Positions 1 through 11,329 of a stretch of DNA of 64,000 nucleotides are shown in pieces. Location of the stretch: the NCBI GenBank assembly GCA_016801845.1, contig CM028911.1, forward strand, positions 9,408,885 through 9,472,884. The letters run 5' to 3'. Position 1 is the stretch's first letter; the number at the start of each line of letters is the position of its first letter. The notes below the pieces were generated by a model that did no database searches, was not told the DNA's origin, and worked only from the letters and a program-made list of their open reading frames with translations. The translations under genes and the position numbers were made by a program. The DNA comes from Polydactylus sextarius (Eukaryota > Chordata > Actinopteri > Polynemidae).

Positions 1-96
1 TGTGCTGAACTCAACAATTCTACAATAAATACTATCACTGAACACTGTACTACAGTGCAAGTCACTTAACTGTGTTTTTTTCATCATTTTCCTTAG

Positions 97-1039
97 AGCA
101 AACAGCAGCATCATCAGCTCCAGCAGCAGTAAGTAATACAGAATCACTTCCCTTTGTGTTTCTCTTTTTGTAAATAGCTGTCCATAAAAAGAAGACACGC
201 ATTCATGCTAACTTGCTTCAACTTGCTTCCCACTCGCCACATAGTAATTTCATTGAGCTCATCATGATTGAAAATGCAGTATTAGATTTAATAATGTCTT
301 ATTTGATTTCTTCCTTCCTTCTCCCTTCCCCAACACAGGCTGAGGAGGGAGTGACATACACTACTGTTAACTGTGTGATGAAACCACAACAGGTCAGGAA
401 GAGAATGGCAATTATTCTGTTTTACTGAGCAGGACCTATTAATATATATTTTCTTTACATCCTCCTCTTGATGTAGAAAAAGCTCTCCCAATTATCTAAT
501 ATTAAAATATGTCGCTGGTGGAAATTTGCTGATGGTAAAAATTATCTTATGTTACCTAAGTTCAGGGTTAGGTAACTTAAGGTAATAGTAAGTAGTTTAG
601 GGTTTTTGTTTGTTTGTTTATCTGTTGTTTTAAAGAAACTATAATAAAATGTACCAGAAAACAACATGACAGTTTTCTAAATCCTGTTAGTACCTCTGCT
701 CAAGTGTGAATGGTTGATATTTTAAAACAGGACATTATGTAGTTTGTTCCAGTTACATGGATTTCTGTAAATAACTTCTTCTTCTACACAACAGGTTAAA
801 GAGGATGTAACATATGGTAATGTTCATCAAATAAGCAACACTTCATATGAGGTAGGCCTCAACTTCTTTCAGATGCTTTTTTCATCAGATGTTTTTAGTT
901 AAATAAACCAAAATAGGTCAAAGTGTTAAATTAATCTCTTTTTCACATCAATCTGTTCTTTCTCACCCAGAGTTCAGCACCTAATAGTGATATGTGGGTG
1001 TTATACAGTTCTGTGGCTACTGGAAAGAAGAAAACGTAA
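97..1039 (+). CDS. CD300/pIgR-like receptor, copy 1: 3' end only (cytoplasmic ITIM exons)
   Basis: Only the last four coding exons are in the window: 97-128, 339-392, 795-851 and 971-1039 (stop TAA 1037-1039). All have GT-AG boundaries and match copy 2 base for base, so this is the end of another family member whose ectodomain lies left of position 1. The 70-residue tail carries three short tyrosine motifs, VTYTTV, VTYGNV and VLYSSV. Each fits the ITIM consensus (I/V/L/S)xYxx(I/V/L), and each sits on its own phase-0 exon. Such motifs recruit SH2 phosphatases in inhibitory leukocyte receptors of this family. The ligand cannot be inferred. Candidate poly(A) signals AATAAA lie at 2217-2222 and 2241-2246. 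Confidence 0.85.
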
Positions 1040-2519
1040 CAAAGGGTAAATTCTAAGACCAACCTCACCACAGACCAACCTTTCTACACATTTTGACTCT
1101 GCCCCAACATATGATCTAGTGCTACCATTATGTCAAATATAGCTTTTTATTACTTTTTAATTTTATTAATACCTGCAAATTAGAAACAAACAATTGGCAG
1201 ATTTTTGAATGCTTCAGTGTCAAATTAAGTTTGTGACTTGTTGTACATCAGTATGTTAGCATGCTAAAGTTGGCATTTAGCTGAAAGCACCACTGTGCAT
1301 AAGTACATGAGCTGATGGTATAATTACACACTCAAGTCTGTTTCTTCTTTCTCCATGATTGTATTTTTCATTCGACTCTCTAACAGGATGCAGCATAAAC
1401 TAAAGATATAATCTACAGCATGTTGGGTCAGCACTGTGAAAACCTGTTATGAAATCAATGATCAGATGTTATTATTTTTAAGATTATAGTGCTTTACTCT
1501 TTTTATTGACAGCCCTTTGCATGTTAAACTTCTTCCTTTTTCATACTGACGCTTTACACTTTCTTCCTATTTTTGGTTCCTCCTTCAAGTAACTGAAATT
1601 TAGAAAAAAGGAGCACTGTCACTCCTGTGTAACTTATTATGTGGTAGACCTTATACATATAGTGACTCATATTTTATTTTTTTTTTTATTTTACAGTATG
1701 TGATGACTGTTCATAGCCTACATTAATTGTGATTCAGAATAATGTATTCATGTAATTGAAAACTGCTTAAAAACCCCATTTGCAATATATTGTGTAGTAA
1801 AAAGTGTTGTTTAGGAACAATTGAGTCATGGTGTTGTAAAGAATGTCTTTTCCTCAAAGTGACGTGTGTTTCTATTCGTAATGAAACTGAAATGAAGCGG
1901 TGTTTCAGAAATCATTGTATTTGTTCTTCTCTAGGGATGTTACAGCCCTACAACATCTATCATTGTACATATAATATAAAATAGTAGAATAGAATAGTAG
2001 TAGAGTCGTAGAATAGTGCACTAGTTGAAAATCAACAATATGACAGTAAGCATATATTTTAAATTTTGTGGACAAGTATGTCTCAGGGTTATATTTTGTA
2101 TATCACCTCAGTGAACATAATGGTAAGTTAATGATTGACTTGGTGTTCACTGTAAACTATACTCTGAGCAGCAAAATAGATGGTTTGTTACTTCTATTAG
2201 TCCAGGACATATATGGAATAAAAACTACTGCTGTTTTCTGAATAAATGAACACAGTTTTGTATCCATTGTACATTGCATCCAAGTCGACTGCAGAAGTTA
2301 TTTTGAAAACACTATATTACTGCATTGATGTTTATATACTGTACAGAATACTCCACAGTAGAAGATTAAGTCCTTTGATGGTAGCGAGAGACTGGAATTA
2401 TTCGCACTTGATATACAGCCTCTTTAATGACATAAACAGAAAAGTTGTAATGAATAATGTGTTTGATGCTTACATGTTGAGAGCACAAAATAAACCATAG
2501 TAACTGGGTGCCAAGTAAC
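1040..2519 (+). other. 3' UTR and flank of receptor copy 1
   Basis: This stretch has no coding exon I can support. It follows the copy 1 stop codon and holds AATAAA signals at 2217-2222 and 2241-2246, so the mRNA probably ends near 2260. The same sequence recurs at 5844-7322 after copy 2. Short open frames here (for example around 1790-1984 and 2246-2500) are AT-rich, preserved only because the whole block is duplicated, and resemble no protein I know. Confidence 0.6.
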
Positions 2520-2954
2520 CAGTGTTGTATAAAGTACCAGAAAGTCACAATAGAGTACAGTAGAAGTACAGATACTCAACCAAAAAATTACTTTTTAGAA
2601 GTTCAAGTCAACAAATAGAATAATACTTAAGTAAAAGTCTTAAAGTATCTAGTATTACTTGCTATAGTACAACAGGTAAAACTAGACAATTCCCCTGCGG
2701 GAAATCGCGAGAGTGATGCAGTGGCCGCAGCAGTCTGCGCTAACATGCTACGATGCTATGATGATGTCACACTATGATGCTATGGCGACTGGCGTTGCCA
2801 ATCATTTCACCCATTATCATATGAGGTAAGGTAGGAGGAAAGGAACGCGACTACGTCATTTTTTGTGGCTAGTATATGAACATTTATATTGTTGGAGTCT
2901 TCATTATATTGCAGAAATCTGCGGCCTACAGGTATTTAACCAGTGTGTGTGTGT

Positions 2955-2995
<41 letters not shown>

Positions 2996-3297
2996 GTCGG
3001 GTTATAAAAGCTTAAAAAAATAATATAAATATGTGGTTGCTATATAGTTTTTACCTATCGTGGGGTTTCTGGAACGTAAAATAACACTTTAAAACATGGA
3101 GCCTACAACCATCTTTATATACAATATCTAAGTATAAGAGCTGTTCTTTATTCACTAAATTTCTGCATCATATTACAAAAACTGATTTTTTTTTTTTTCA
3201 TCATAAAAAAGTACAAAAGTACGTAAAGTACAGATGCTCCCAAAACATACTTATATACAATAGTGAAGAATTATTTCTTCACTACTATCAAACACTG
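2520..3297. mobile_element. hAT-type non-autonomous element (MITE), copy in unit 1
   Basis: The element begins CAGTGTTG and ends CAAACACTG, giving short terminal inverted repeats with the CAGTG start typical of hAT elements. It is flanked by an 8-bp near-duplication, CAAGTAAC (2512-2519) and CGAGTAAC (3298-3305), the hAT target-site length. Inside, the ends are rich in AAGTA/TACTT words seen in fish hAT MITEs. There is no transposase frame. A (GT)n tract lies inside it, and a block at 2682-2856 is foreign to the copy in unit 2. Assignment rests on termini and TSD. Confidence 0.6.
2943..2992. repeat. (GT)n microsatellite inside the MITE
   Basis: About 50 bp of GT repeat with one interruption (GAGT). 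The paralogous tract at 7684-7736 is longer and uninterrupted. Confidence 0.95.
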
Positions 3298-3407
3298 CGA
3301 GTAACTGCCTTAAACCTCAAATATGCCGCAACTGCATATTTAGTAATGTCAGGAAGAAGTTCATCAGTGTCCCAGCTGTGCTATTTTATCTGACTCTGTG
3401 CAGCAAC

Positions 3408-5843
3408 ATGGCCGGTCATCTCAGCTTTCTGCTTCTCCTCACAGGACTCACAGGTCAGTCCCAGGTCATTTTATGATTACTATTTGATGTTAAATGGTAA
3501 CCTGAATTGACCATGAATCATTATTGGTTTATTGGTTTCATTATTGGTTTAATGACTAACACACCATTTTTTTTTTAATTGAAGAAGATGTGGAAACAAT
3601 TAAGTCTAAAACTTATAGTAAATGCAGTCATTTTCAGTGCATAGTTTATATGAAACATGAGGCATATTGGTAGCAAGGTTTTAAATAGCTTAACATGTTG
3701 TTTTTGTTCTTATTGCAGGAATTCACAGCCTGACTTCAGTCAATAAAGTGTCAGTGATCCAATCACAGCCAATCACCATCCCATGTCTCTATGACTCAAA
3801 GTACCTGGACAATGTAAAATACTTGTGTAAAGGATTTTCTTGGGTCTACTGCACATATGCAGTCAAAACAAATGAAAATCAAACATTGGAGATATATTCA
3901 ATCTCTGATGACAAAAAACAAAGAACCTTTAGTGTGACAATAAAAGATCTGACTAGTAATTATGCTGGTTACTGGTGTGGTGTGGAGATTGATAAACGGA
4001 GAGATACTGGATATTACTTTGAGCTGGTAATTACTCAAGGTAAGAGCCCTTAAAGCACCTTTAAGTACGTTTCAGATCCTTCATGAAATTTAAATGGTTT
4101 TGAGGTGGTTTCATTATTTGCTATGGGCACTGATCATTATTGTAAAACCCTCCATTTTATAATGACTTTGTTTACCCTCTAAGGTACACCCAGTCTCTAC
4201 GTGGATAATCAGGAGATTACAGGAGACAGTATCATCACCATCAATTGTTACTATAACAACTTGGGAGAAACTGAGTGGTGCAGACTGGGCAGAAACTGTG
4301 TGAAGGGGTCAGTAGGAATAATAGACGGAGCAAGAGTGACCATCAATGAGAATGTCCTCAATGTTTTCACTGTGACCATGAGTGGACTGACGACAGTGAA
4401 CAGTGGCTGGTATTACTGTGTTAAAGGAGACTTACAGATGCCAGTGCACCTCACTGTTTCTGGGGGAGTTACCACCAGTAAGTACAAATTCAAAAATCAA
4501 ATGATTTGTTACAGTTGATTGTACACATTTTGATTTGTTTCTGTTATCACTGAGAGGAATTCACAGTCACTTGTGAATTAAAACAAACCATCATCAACAT
4601 ACCTTCAGTTAAGTTAATGTAACATGAATGTGATGTTTGAGTTCTTGGATGTGAAACTCCTGTATTGATCATCACCATCACCATCATATTTGTGCTGCAG
4701 TGCTTCAGTTGACCTAAAGACCTTCATCATTCCAGCTGGTGTTTTAATTTTCATTGTAGCAGTGGCCTTGTTTGCCTGGTTTATATTAAAAAGAAACAGT
4801 AAGTCTGTGCTGAACTCAACAATTCTACAATAAATACTATCACTGAACACTGTACTACAGTGCAAGTCACTTAACTGTGTTTTTTTCATCATTTTCCTTA
4901 GAGCAAACAGCAGCATCATCAGCTCCAGCAGCAGTAAGTAATACAGAATCACTTCCCTTTGTGTTTCTCTTTTTGTAAATAGCTGTCCATAAAAAGAAGA
5001 CACGCATTCATGCTAACTTGCTTCAACTTGCTTCCACTCGCCACATAGTAATTTCATTGAGCTCATCATGATTGAAAATGCAGTATTAGATTTAATAATG
5101 TCTTATTTGATTTCTTCCTTCCTTCTCCCTTCCCCAACACAGGCTGAGGAGGGAGTGACATACACTACTGTTAACTGTGTGATGAAACCACAACAGGTCA
5201 GGAAGAGAATGGCAATTATTCTGTTTTACTGAGCAGGACCTATTAATATATATTTTCTTTACATCCTCCTCTTGATGTAGAAAAAGCTCTCCCAATTATC
5301 TAATATTAAAATATGTCGCTGGTGGAAATTTGCTGATGGTAAAAATTATCTTATGTTACCTAAGTTCAGGGTTAGGTAACTTAAGGTAATAGTAAGTAGT
5401 TTAGGGTTTTTGTTTGTTTGTTTATCTGTTGTTTTAAAGAAACTATAATAAAATGTACCAGAAAACAACATGACAGTTTTCTAAATCCTGTTAGTACCTC
5501 TGCTCAAGTGTGAATGGTTGATATTTTAAAACAGGACATTATGTAGTTTGTTCCAGTTACATGGATTTCTGTAAATAACTTCTTCTTCTACACAACAGGT
5601 TAAAGAGGATGTAACATATGGTAATGTTCATCAAATAAGCAACACTTCATATGAGGTAGGCCTCAACTTCTTTCAGATGCTTTTTTCATCAGATGTTTTT
5701 AGTTAAATAAACCAAAATAGGTCAAAGTGTTAAATTAATCTCTTTTTCACATCAATCTGTTCTTTCTCACCCAGAGTTCAGCACCTAATAGTGATATGTG
5801 GGTGTTATACAGTTCTGTGGCTACTGGAAAGAAGAAAACGTAA
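3408..5843 (+). CDS. CD300/pIgR-like (CMRF35-like) receptor, copy 2, with three ITIM-like motifs
   Basis: Eight exons join in frame to 320 aa: 3408-3453, 3719-4039, 4184-4477, 4709-4798, 4902-4933, 5143-5196, 5599-5655, 5775-5843. The leader starts MAGHLSFLLLLTG. V domain 1 has the family signature: CLYD, then KYLCKG..W..C (extra disulfide pair) and YAGYWCGVE. V domain 2 has NCYYNNLGETEWC and SGWYYCVKGDLQMPVHLTV, the form typical of fish pIgR-like/CLM domains. A membrane span covers roughly residues 226-247, followed by K-R-N. The tail has ITIM-type tyrosines at 268, 286 and 310. It is probably an inhibitory surface receptor on leukocytes. The first four introns are phase 1, as usual for Ig-domain exons. 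The exon 4 acceptor at 4707-4708 keeps frame; the CAG ending at 4700 would introduce an early stop. The exact orthologue and ligand are unknown. Confidence 0.88.
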
Positions 5844-7322
5844 CAAAGGGTAAATTCTAAGACCAACCTCACCACAGACCAACCTTTCTACACATTTTGA
5901 CTCTGCCCCAACATATGATCTAGTGCTACCATTATGTCAAATATAGCTTTTTATTACTTTTTAATTTTATTAATACCTGCAAATTAGAAACAAACAATTG
6001 GCAGATTTTTGAATGCTTCAGTGTCAAATTAAGTTTGTGACTTGTTGTACATCAGTATGTTAGCATGCTAAAGTTGGCATTTAGCTGAAAGCACCACTGT
6101 GCATAAGTACATGAGCTGATGGTATAATTACACACTCAAGTCTGTTTCTTCTTTCTCCATGATTGTATTTTTCATTCGACTCTCTAACAGGATGCAGCAT
6201 AAACTAAAGATATAATCTACAGCATGTTGGGTCAGCACTGTGAAAACCTGTTATGAAATCAATGATCAGATGTTATTATTTTTAAGATTATAGTGCTTTA
6301 CTCTTTTTATTGACAGCCCTTTGCATGTTAAACTTCTTCCTTTTTCATACTGACGCTTTACACTTTCTTCCTATTTTTGGCTCCTCCTTCAAGTAACTGA
6401 AATTTAGAAAAAGGGAGCACTGTCACTCCTGTGTAACTTATTATGTGGTAGACCTTATACATATAGTGACTCATATTTTATTTTTTTTTTATTTTACAGT
6501 ATGTGATGACTGTTCATAGCCTACATTAATTGTGATTCAGAATAATGTATTCATGTAATTGAAAACTGCTTAAAGACCCCATTTGCAATATATTGTGTTG
6601 TAAAAAGTGTTGTTTAGGAACAATTGAGTCATGGTGTTGTAAAGAATGTCTTTTCCTCAAAGTGACGTGTGTTTCTATTGGTAATGAAACTGAAATGAAG
6701 CGGTGTTTCAGAAATCATTGTATTTGTTCTTCTCTAGGGATGTTGCAGCCCTACAACATCTATCATTGTACATATAATATAAAATAGTAGAATAGAATAG
6801 TAGTAGAGTCGTAGAATAGTGCACTAGTTGAAAATCAACAATATGACAGTAAGCATATATTTTAAATTTTGTGGACAAGTATGTCTCAGGGTTATATTTT
6901 GTATATCACCTCAGTGAACATAATGGTAAGTTAATGATTGACTTGGTGTTCACTGTAAACTATACTCTGAGCAGCAAAATAGATGGTTTGTTACTTCTAT
7001 TAGTCCAGGACATATATGGAATAAAAACTACTGCTGTTTTCTGAATAAATGAACACAGTTTTGTATCCATTGTACATTGCATCCAAGTCGACTGCAGAAG
7101 TTATTTTGAAAACACTATATTACTGCATTGATGTTTATATACTGTACAGAATACTCCACAGTAGAAGATTAAGTCCTTTGATGGTAGCGAGAGACTGGAA
7201 TTATTCGCACTTGATATACAGCCTCTTTAATAACATAAACAGAAAAGTTGTAATGAATAATGTGTTTGATGCTTACATGTTGAGAGCACAAAATAAACCA
7301 TAGTAACTGGGTGCCAAGTAAC
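5844..7322 (+). other. 3' UTR and flank of receptor copy 2
   Basis: Near-identical to 1040-2519. AATAAA signals lie at 7020-7025 and 7044-7049. No separate gene is seen. Confidence 0.6.
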
Positions 7323-7682
7323 CAGTGTTGTATAAAGTACCAGAAAGTCACAATAGAGTACAGTAGAAGTACAGATACTCAACCAAAAAATTACTTTTTA
7401 GAAGTTCAAGACAACAAATAGAATAATACTTAAGTAAAAGTCTTAAAGTATCTAGTATTACTTGCTATAGTACAACAGGTAAAATTAAATGTACTTAAGT
7501 AATGAAAAGTAAAAGTACATGCAATATAAACAGAAGGCAGTTAGAACTTTAACAGTGATCCCTTGCCATATTGTGTTTCACCTCTCGCAGCTTTGATACA
7601 TTTTTTGTGGCTAGTATATGAACATTTATATTGTTGGAGTCTTCATTATATTGCAGAAATCTGCGGCCTACAGGTATTTAAC

Positions 7683-7737
<55 letters not shown>

Positions 7738-8038
7738 GTTGGGTTATAAAAGCTTAAAAAAATAATATAAATATGTGGTTGCTATATAGTTTTTACCTAT
7801 CGTGGGGTTTCTGGAACGTAAAATAACACTTTAAAACATGGAGCCTACAACCATCTTTATATACAATATCTAAGTATAAGAGCTGTTCTTTATTCACTAA
7901 ATTTCTGCATCATATTACAAAAACTGATTTTTTTTTTTTCATCATAAAAAAGTACAAAAGTACGTAAAGTACAGATGCTCCCAAAACATACTTATATACA
8001 ATAGTGAAGAATTATTTCTTCACTACTATCAAACACTG
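7323..8038. mobile_element. hAT-type MITE, copy in unit 2
   Basis: Same termini and same 8-bp flanks as the copy at 2520-3297, so it was duplicated with the unit and is not an independent insertion. The segment 7485-7598 continues the TACTTAAGTA-rich pattern of the element and is probably the original internal sequence that was replaced in unit 1. A (TG)n tract of about 53 bp lies at 7684-7736. Confidence 0.6.
7684..7736. repeat. (TG)n microsatellite
   Basis: Pure TG repeat of about 53 bp. It is longer than its paralogue at 2943-2992. Confidence 0.95.
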
Positions 8039-8148
8039 CGAGTAACTGCCTTAAACCTCAAATATGCCGCAACCGCATATTTAGTAATGTCAGGAAGAAG
8101 TTCATCAGTGTCCCAGCTGTGCTATTTTATCTGACTCTGTGCAGCAAC

Positions 8149-10039
8149 ATGGCCGGTCATCTCAGCTTTCTGCTTCTCCTCACAGGACTCACAGGTCAGT
8201 CCCAGGTCATTTTATGATTACTATTTGATGTTAAATGGTAACCTGAATTGACCATGAATCATTATTGGTTTATTGGTTTCATTATTGGTTTAATGACTAA
8301 CACACCATTTTTTTTAATTGAAGAAGATGTGGAAACAATTAAGTCTAAAACTTATAGTAAATGCAGTCATTTTCAGTGCATAGTTTATATGAAACATGAG
8401 GCATATTGGTAGCAAGGTTTTAAATAGCTTAACATGTTGTTTTTGTTCTTATTGCAGGAATTCACAGCCTGACTTCAGTCAATAAAGTGTCAGTGATCCA
8501 ATCACAGCCAATCACCATCCCATGTCTCTATGACTCAAAGTACCTGGACAATGTAAAATACTTGTGTAAAGGATTTTCTTGGGTCTACTGCACATATGCT
8601 GTCAAAACAAATGAAAATCAAACATTGGAGATATATTCAATCTCTGATGACAAAAAACAAAGAACCTTTAGTGTGACAATAAAAGATCTGACTAGTAATT
8701 ATGCTGGTTACTGGTGTGGTGTGGAGATTGATAAACGGAGAGATACTGGATATTACTTTGAGCTGGTAATTACTCAAGGTAAGAGCCCTTAAATATATAT
8801 AAATATATTATGAGCTAAATATCCTTGGTTTCATTATTTGCTATGGGCACTGATCATTATTGTAAAACCCTCCATTTTATAATGACTTTGTTTACCCTCT
8901 AAGGTACACCCAGTCTCTACGTGGATAATCAGGAGATTACAGGAGACAGTATCATCACCATCAATTGTTACTATAACAACTTGGGAGAAACTGAGTGGTG
9001 CAGACTGGGCAGAAACTGTGTGAAGGGGTCAGTAGGAATAATAGACGGAGCAAGAGTGACCATCAATGAGAATGTCCTCAATGTTTTCACTGTGACCATG
9101 AGTGGACTGACGACAGTGAACAGTGGCTGGTATTACTGTGTTAAAGGAGACTTACAGATGCCAGTGCACCTCACTGTTTCTGGGGGAGTTACCACCAGTA
9201 AGTACAAATTCAAAAATCAAATGATTTGTTACAGTTGATTGTACACATTTTGATTTGTTTCTGTTATCACTGAGAGGAATTCACAGTCACTTGTGAATTA
9301 AAACAAACCATCATCAACATACCTTCAGTTAAGTTAATGTAACATGAATGTGATGTTTGAGTTCTTGGATGTGAAACTCCTGTATTGATCAGTGTTTCTT
9401 TGAATTACAGCCACTCAAACGACAGACACTCAAACGACAGCCACTCAAATGAAGGAGTCACAAACAGTTCACTCACAAAGGTCAGACACTCCTTTTTTAA
9501 GATTTAGAAACACAACATTTAGAAAATGTATTTAAGAAAATATTTTTAATGACACTGAATAACTGTGTGCTTTAAACGTGTGTTTCAGCCTGTCCATTCA
9601 CATCAAGAGTTTTCTCATCCGTCTGAGTGTGTTGATCTTCATTGCTTTGGTGGGCTTGTTCAGCTGGTTTATATTTAGAAGACACAGTAAGTCAATGCTG
9701 GAACTTTTATAAATTCAATTCATGTCAAACATTCTAGTTGTTGTCAAATATTTTGTCATGCTCATTTTTTTTTTTTTTTATTTTCCATTTAGAGCAAAAC
9801 AAAGAAGCAGAATCAGTCACAAAAGGTGAAGAGGTAAGATATGTAAATTCATTTCCATTATAGTTTATTTATTTTAGGTATTTACGTTCAGGCACAAAAA
9901 CTACTTGACTCATTGCCACTGTTACAATATTAATGTGAATGATGTAAATGAAGGAAACATTTTTTAAATTTACAAGATTTACATAAAATTAACATCAACC
10001 TGTATGTGTCTCTTTCTAACACAGAAGTCACATGAATGA
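8149..10039 (+). CDS. CD300/pIgR-like receptor, copy 3, short tail without ITIM
   Basis: Seven exons join in frame to 294 aa: 8149-8194, 8458-8778, 8904-9197, 9411-9480, 9589-9686, 9793-9833, 10025-10039. Leader and both V domains are identical in protein to copy 2; I see one synonymous change, GCA to GCT near 8600. After the second V exon everything differs. A 23-residue Thr/Gln-rich stalk (TQTTDTQTTATQ) is followed by a transmembrane exon (about residues 251-273, ending FRRH) and a tail of about 20 residues with no tyrosine that stops after KSHE. Arg255 lies at the outer edge of the membrane span and Lys250 just before it; adaptor pairing is possible but unproven. An AATAAA at 10945-10950 is the likely poly(A) signal. 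This looks like the non-inhibitory partner of copy 2. Confidence 0.87.
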
Positions 10040-10387
10040 TGCAAGAGGAACATGAAGTTCTGTCCCAGTTTAAGTAATACTCAACTGGTAAATGTTAAGA
10101 TACCTGAGCCCACACAGACACTTTTCACATTCAGTCACCAGGTGGAACTGTTGAGGCACATTCTGAATATTTTTTGTCTTCCTTAGTTACTTAATTTCTG
10201 TTTTCTGTTCTTAAATGTTCTTTCTTATTATTGGTTCATCAGCATGTTACACAGTTTAAGGCGTTGTTTCCTTTTACTTGTTTTGTTTTTTTCCACCAAC
10301 ATGCTTTTGTAACATAAAAGTGATGGTGTGTAGTAATCAAGAGCTATTTTACATTGGTCAAAGTAATACAGACACACACAGCTCATA

Positions 10388-10429
<42 letters not shown>

Positions 10430-11329
10430 TCTCATATATATAACTTGTCATGTTGTCATATACTTGGCATGTTGTGCAAGTATGTGTGTGTGCATGTGTG
10501 TGTTTTGTGTATGCTAATTCCTGCACAGGTATGAGAGGTATGAGAAGGTGGTATTCCTACATGATGCAATTGGCTACTGAAGAAAGGAGTATTGCCATCT
10601 ACGTGTCCATGGTGATGATGATGAGAAAATGGAAACGATCTTTTCATTCTCAGTCAAGCACCACACATCTCAGACTCTTGACAGCATCAGTTTGTAACTT
10701 GTAAAATCTAGTTACTGCTGTGTTTTGTTATGTGTATCTCCTCTGTGTAATAGTTAAGAAGATTAAGTGACTATTGTTTGTTTTTATTTTATTTTTTGTT
10801 GGGTCTGAACTTAGATACAAGTTGTTTGTTATTTAGGCCCCTGATGTTAACCTGATGATGTCTACTTAGGAGATTAGTGAGAATGTGGGATTATTTCATG
10901 TTGTGTTGTTTGTTTGTTTTTTTTTTTTTTTTAGGGAATTTTCAAATAAATGCACAAACTCAAAGTACAGACATACATTTATACATATATGCTTGAATTG
11001 CGTATATATTTAATGCAGTACATGATGTCATACATGATTTTTTTGTGAAAAGACTAGTATTGAATTGAAAGTGAAAACAGAAAAAACGTGGTGTCCTACT
11101 ATTAATTTACATTAATACATAAGAAATGTAACCATTATTATAATCAGAATAATTAATTAAGTATGTATAATTATTTCTAGACATTGTATTTAGTCTATTA
11201 TTATGAGACCACACAATATAAATTTCTACAGTATTAAGATTTCCATAAATATTATCAGATACATAAATCTTGCCAGACTTTTTTTTTCCCCAAATAGAAA
11301 AATACCAAAATAAATGTCAGTTGAAGTAA
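10040..11329 (+). other. 3' UTR of receptor copy 3 and spacer to vdac2
   Basis: The long 3' UTR probably runs to just past AATAAA 10945-10950. It contains an (AT)n tract at 10391-10422. From about 10970 to 11330 the DNA is AT-rich with poly(T) and TAATTA words. I see no gene. Confidence 0.55.

Larger units (their letters stand above)
1..9390 (+). repeat. Tandem segmental duplication, unit about 4.74-4.8 kb
   Basis: Bases 1 to about 4670 realign with 4806 to about 9390, with only scattered substitutions, small indels, microsatellite length changes, one short replaced patch in the first V intron and one replaced block (2682-2856 versus 7485-7598). The offset is 4805 at the left edge, 4803 at the MITE start and 4741 at the MITE end and start codons. 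The unit runs from the transmembrane/tail exons of one receptor gene, through its 3' flank and the MITE, into the leader and V exons of the next gene. Identity stops abruptly in the intron after the second V exon, at about 4671 and 9390. Confidence 0.93.

Noticed and set aside
1790..2500. Small open frames repeated at 6593-7303
   Set aside because: They are conserved only because the whole segment is duplicated; they lie in the 3' flank after the stop codon, with no splice signals or protein similarity.
4614..5003. 129-codon minus-strand frame over the copy 2 membrane exon
   Set aside because: Antisense to a well-supported exon and intron; no minus-strand splice or promoter support.
7563..7757. 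Frame encoding a (CV)n peptide across the TG repeat
   Set aside because: The frame stays open only because a TG microsatellite has no stop codons. The same applies to frames over the repeats near 13955, 28800, 30180, 31811, 32341, 35645, 37288 and 45822.
10130..10150. CTCF-like word TCACCAGGTGGAA
   Set aside because: Mismatches in both halves of the core; too weak to list.
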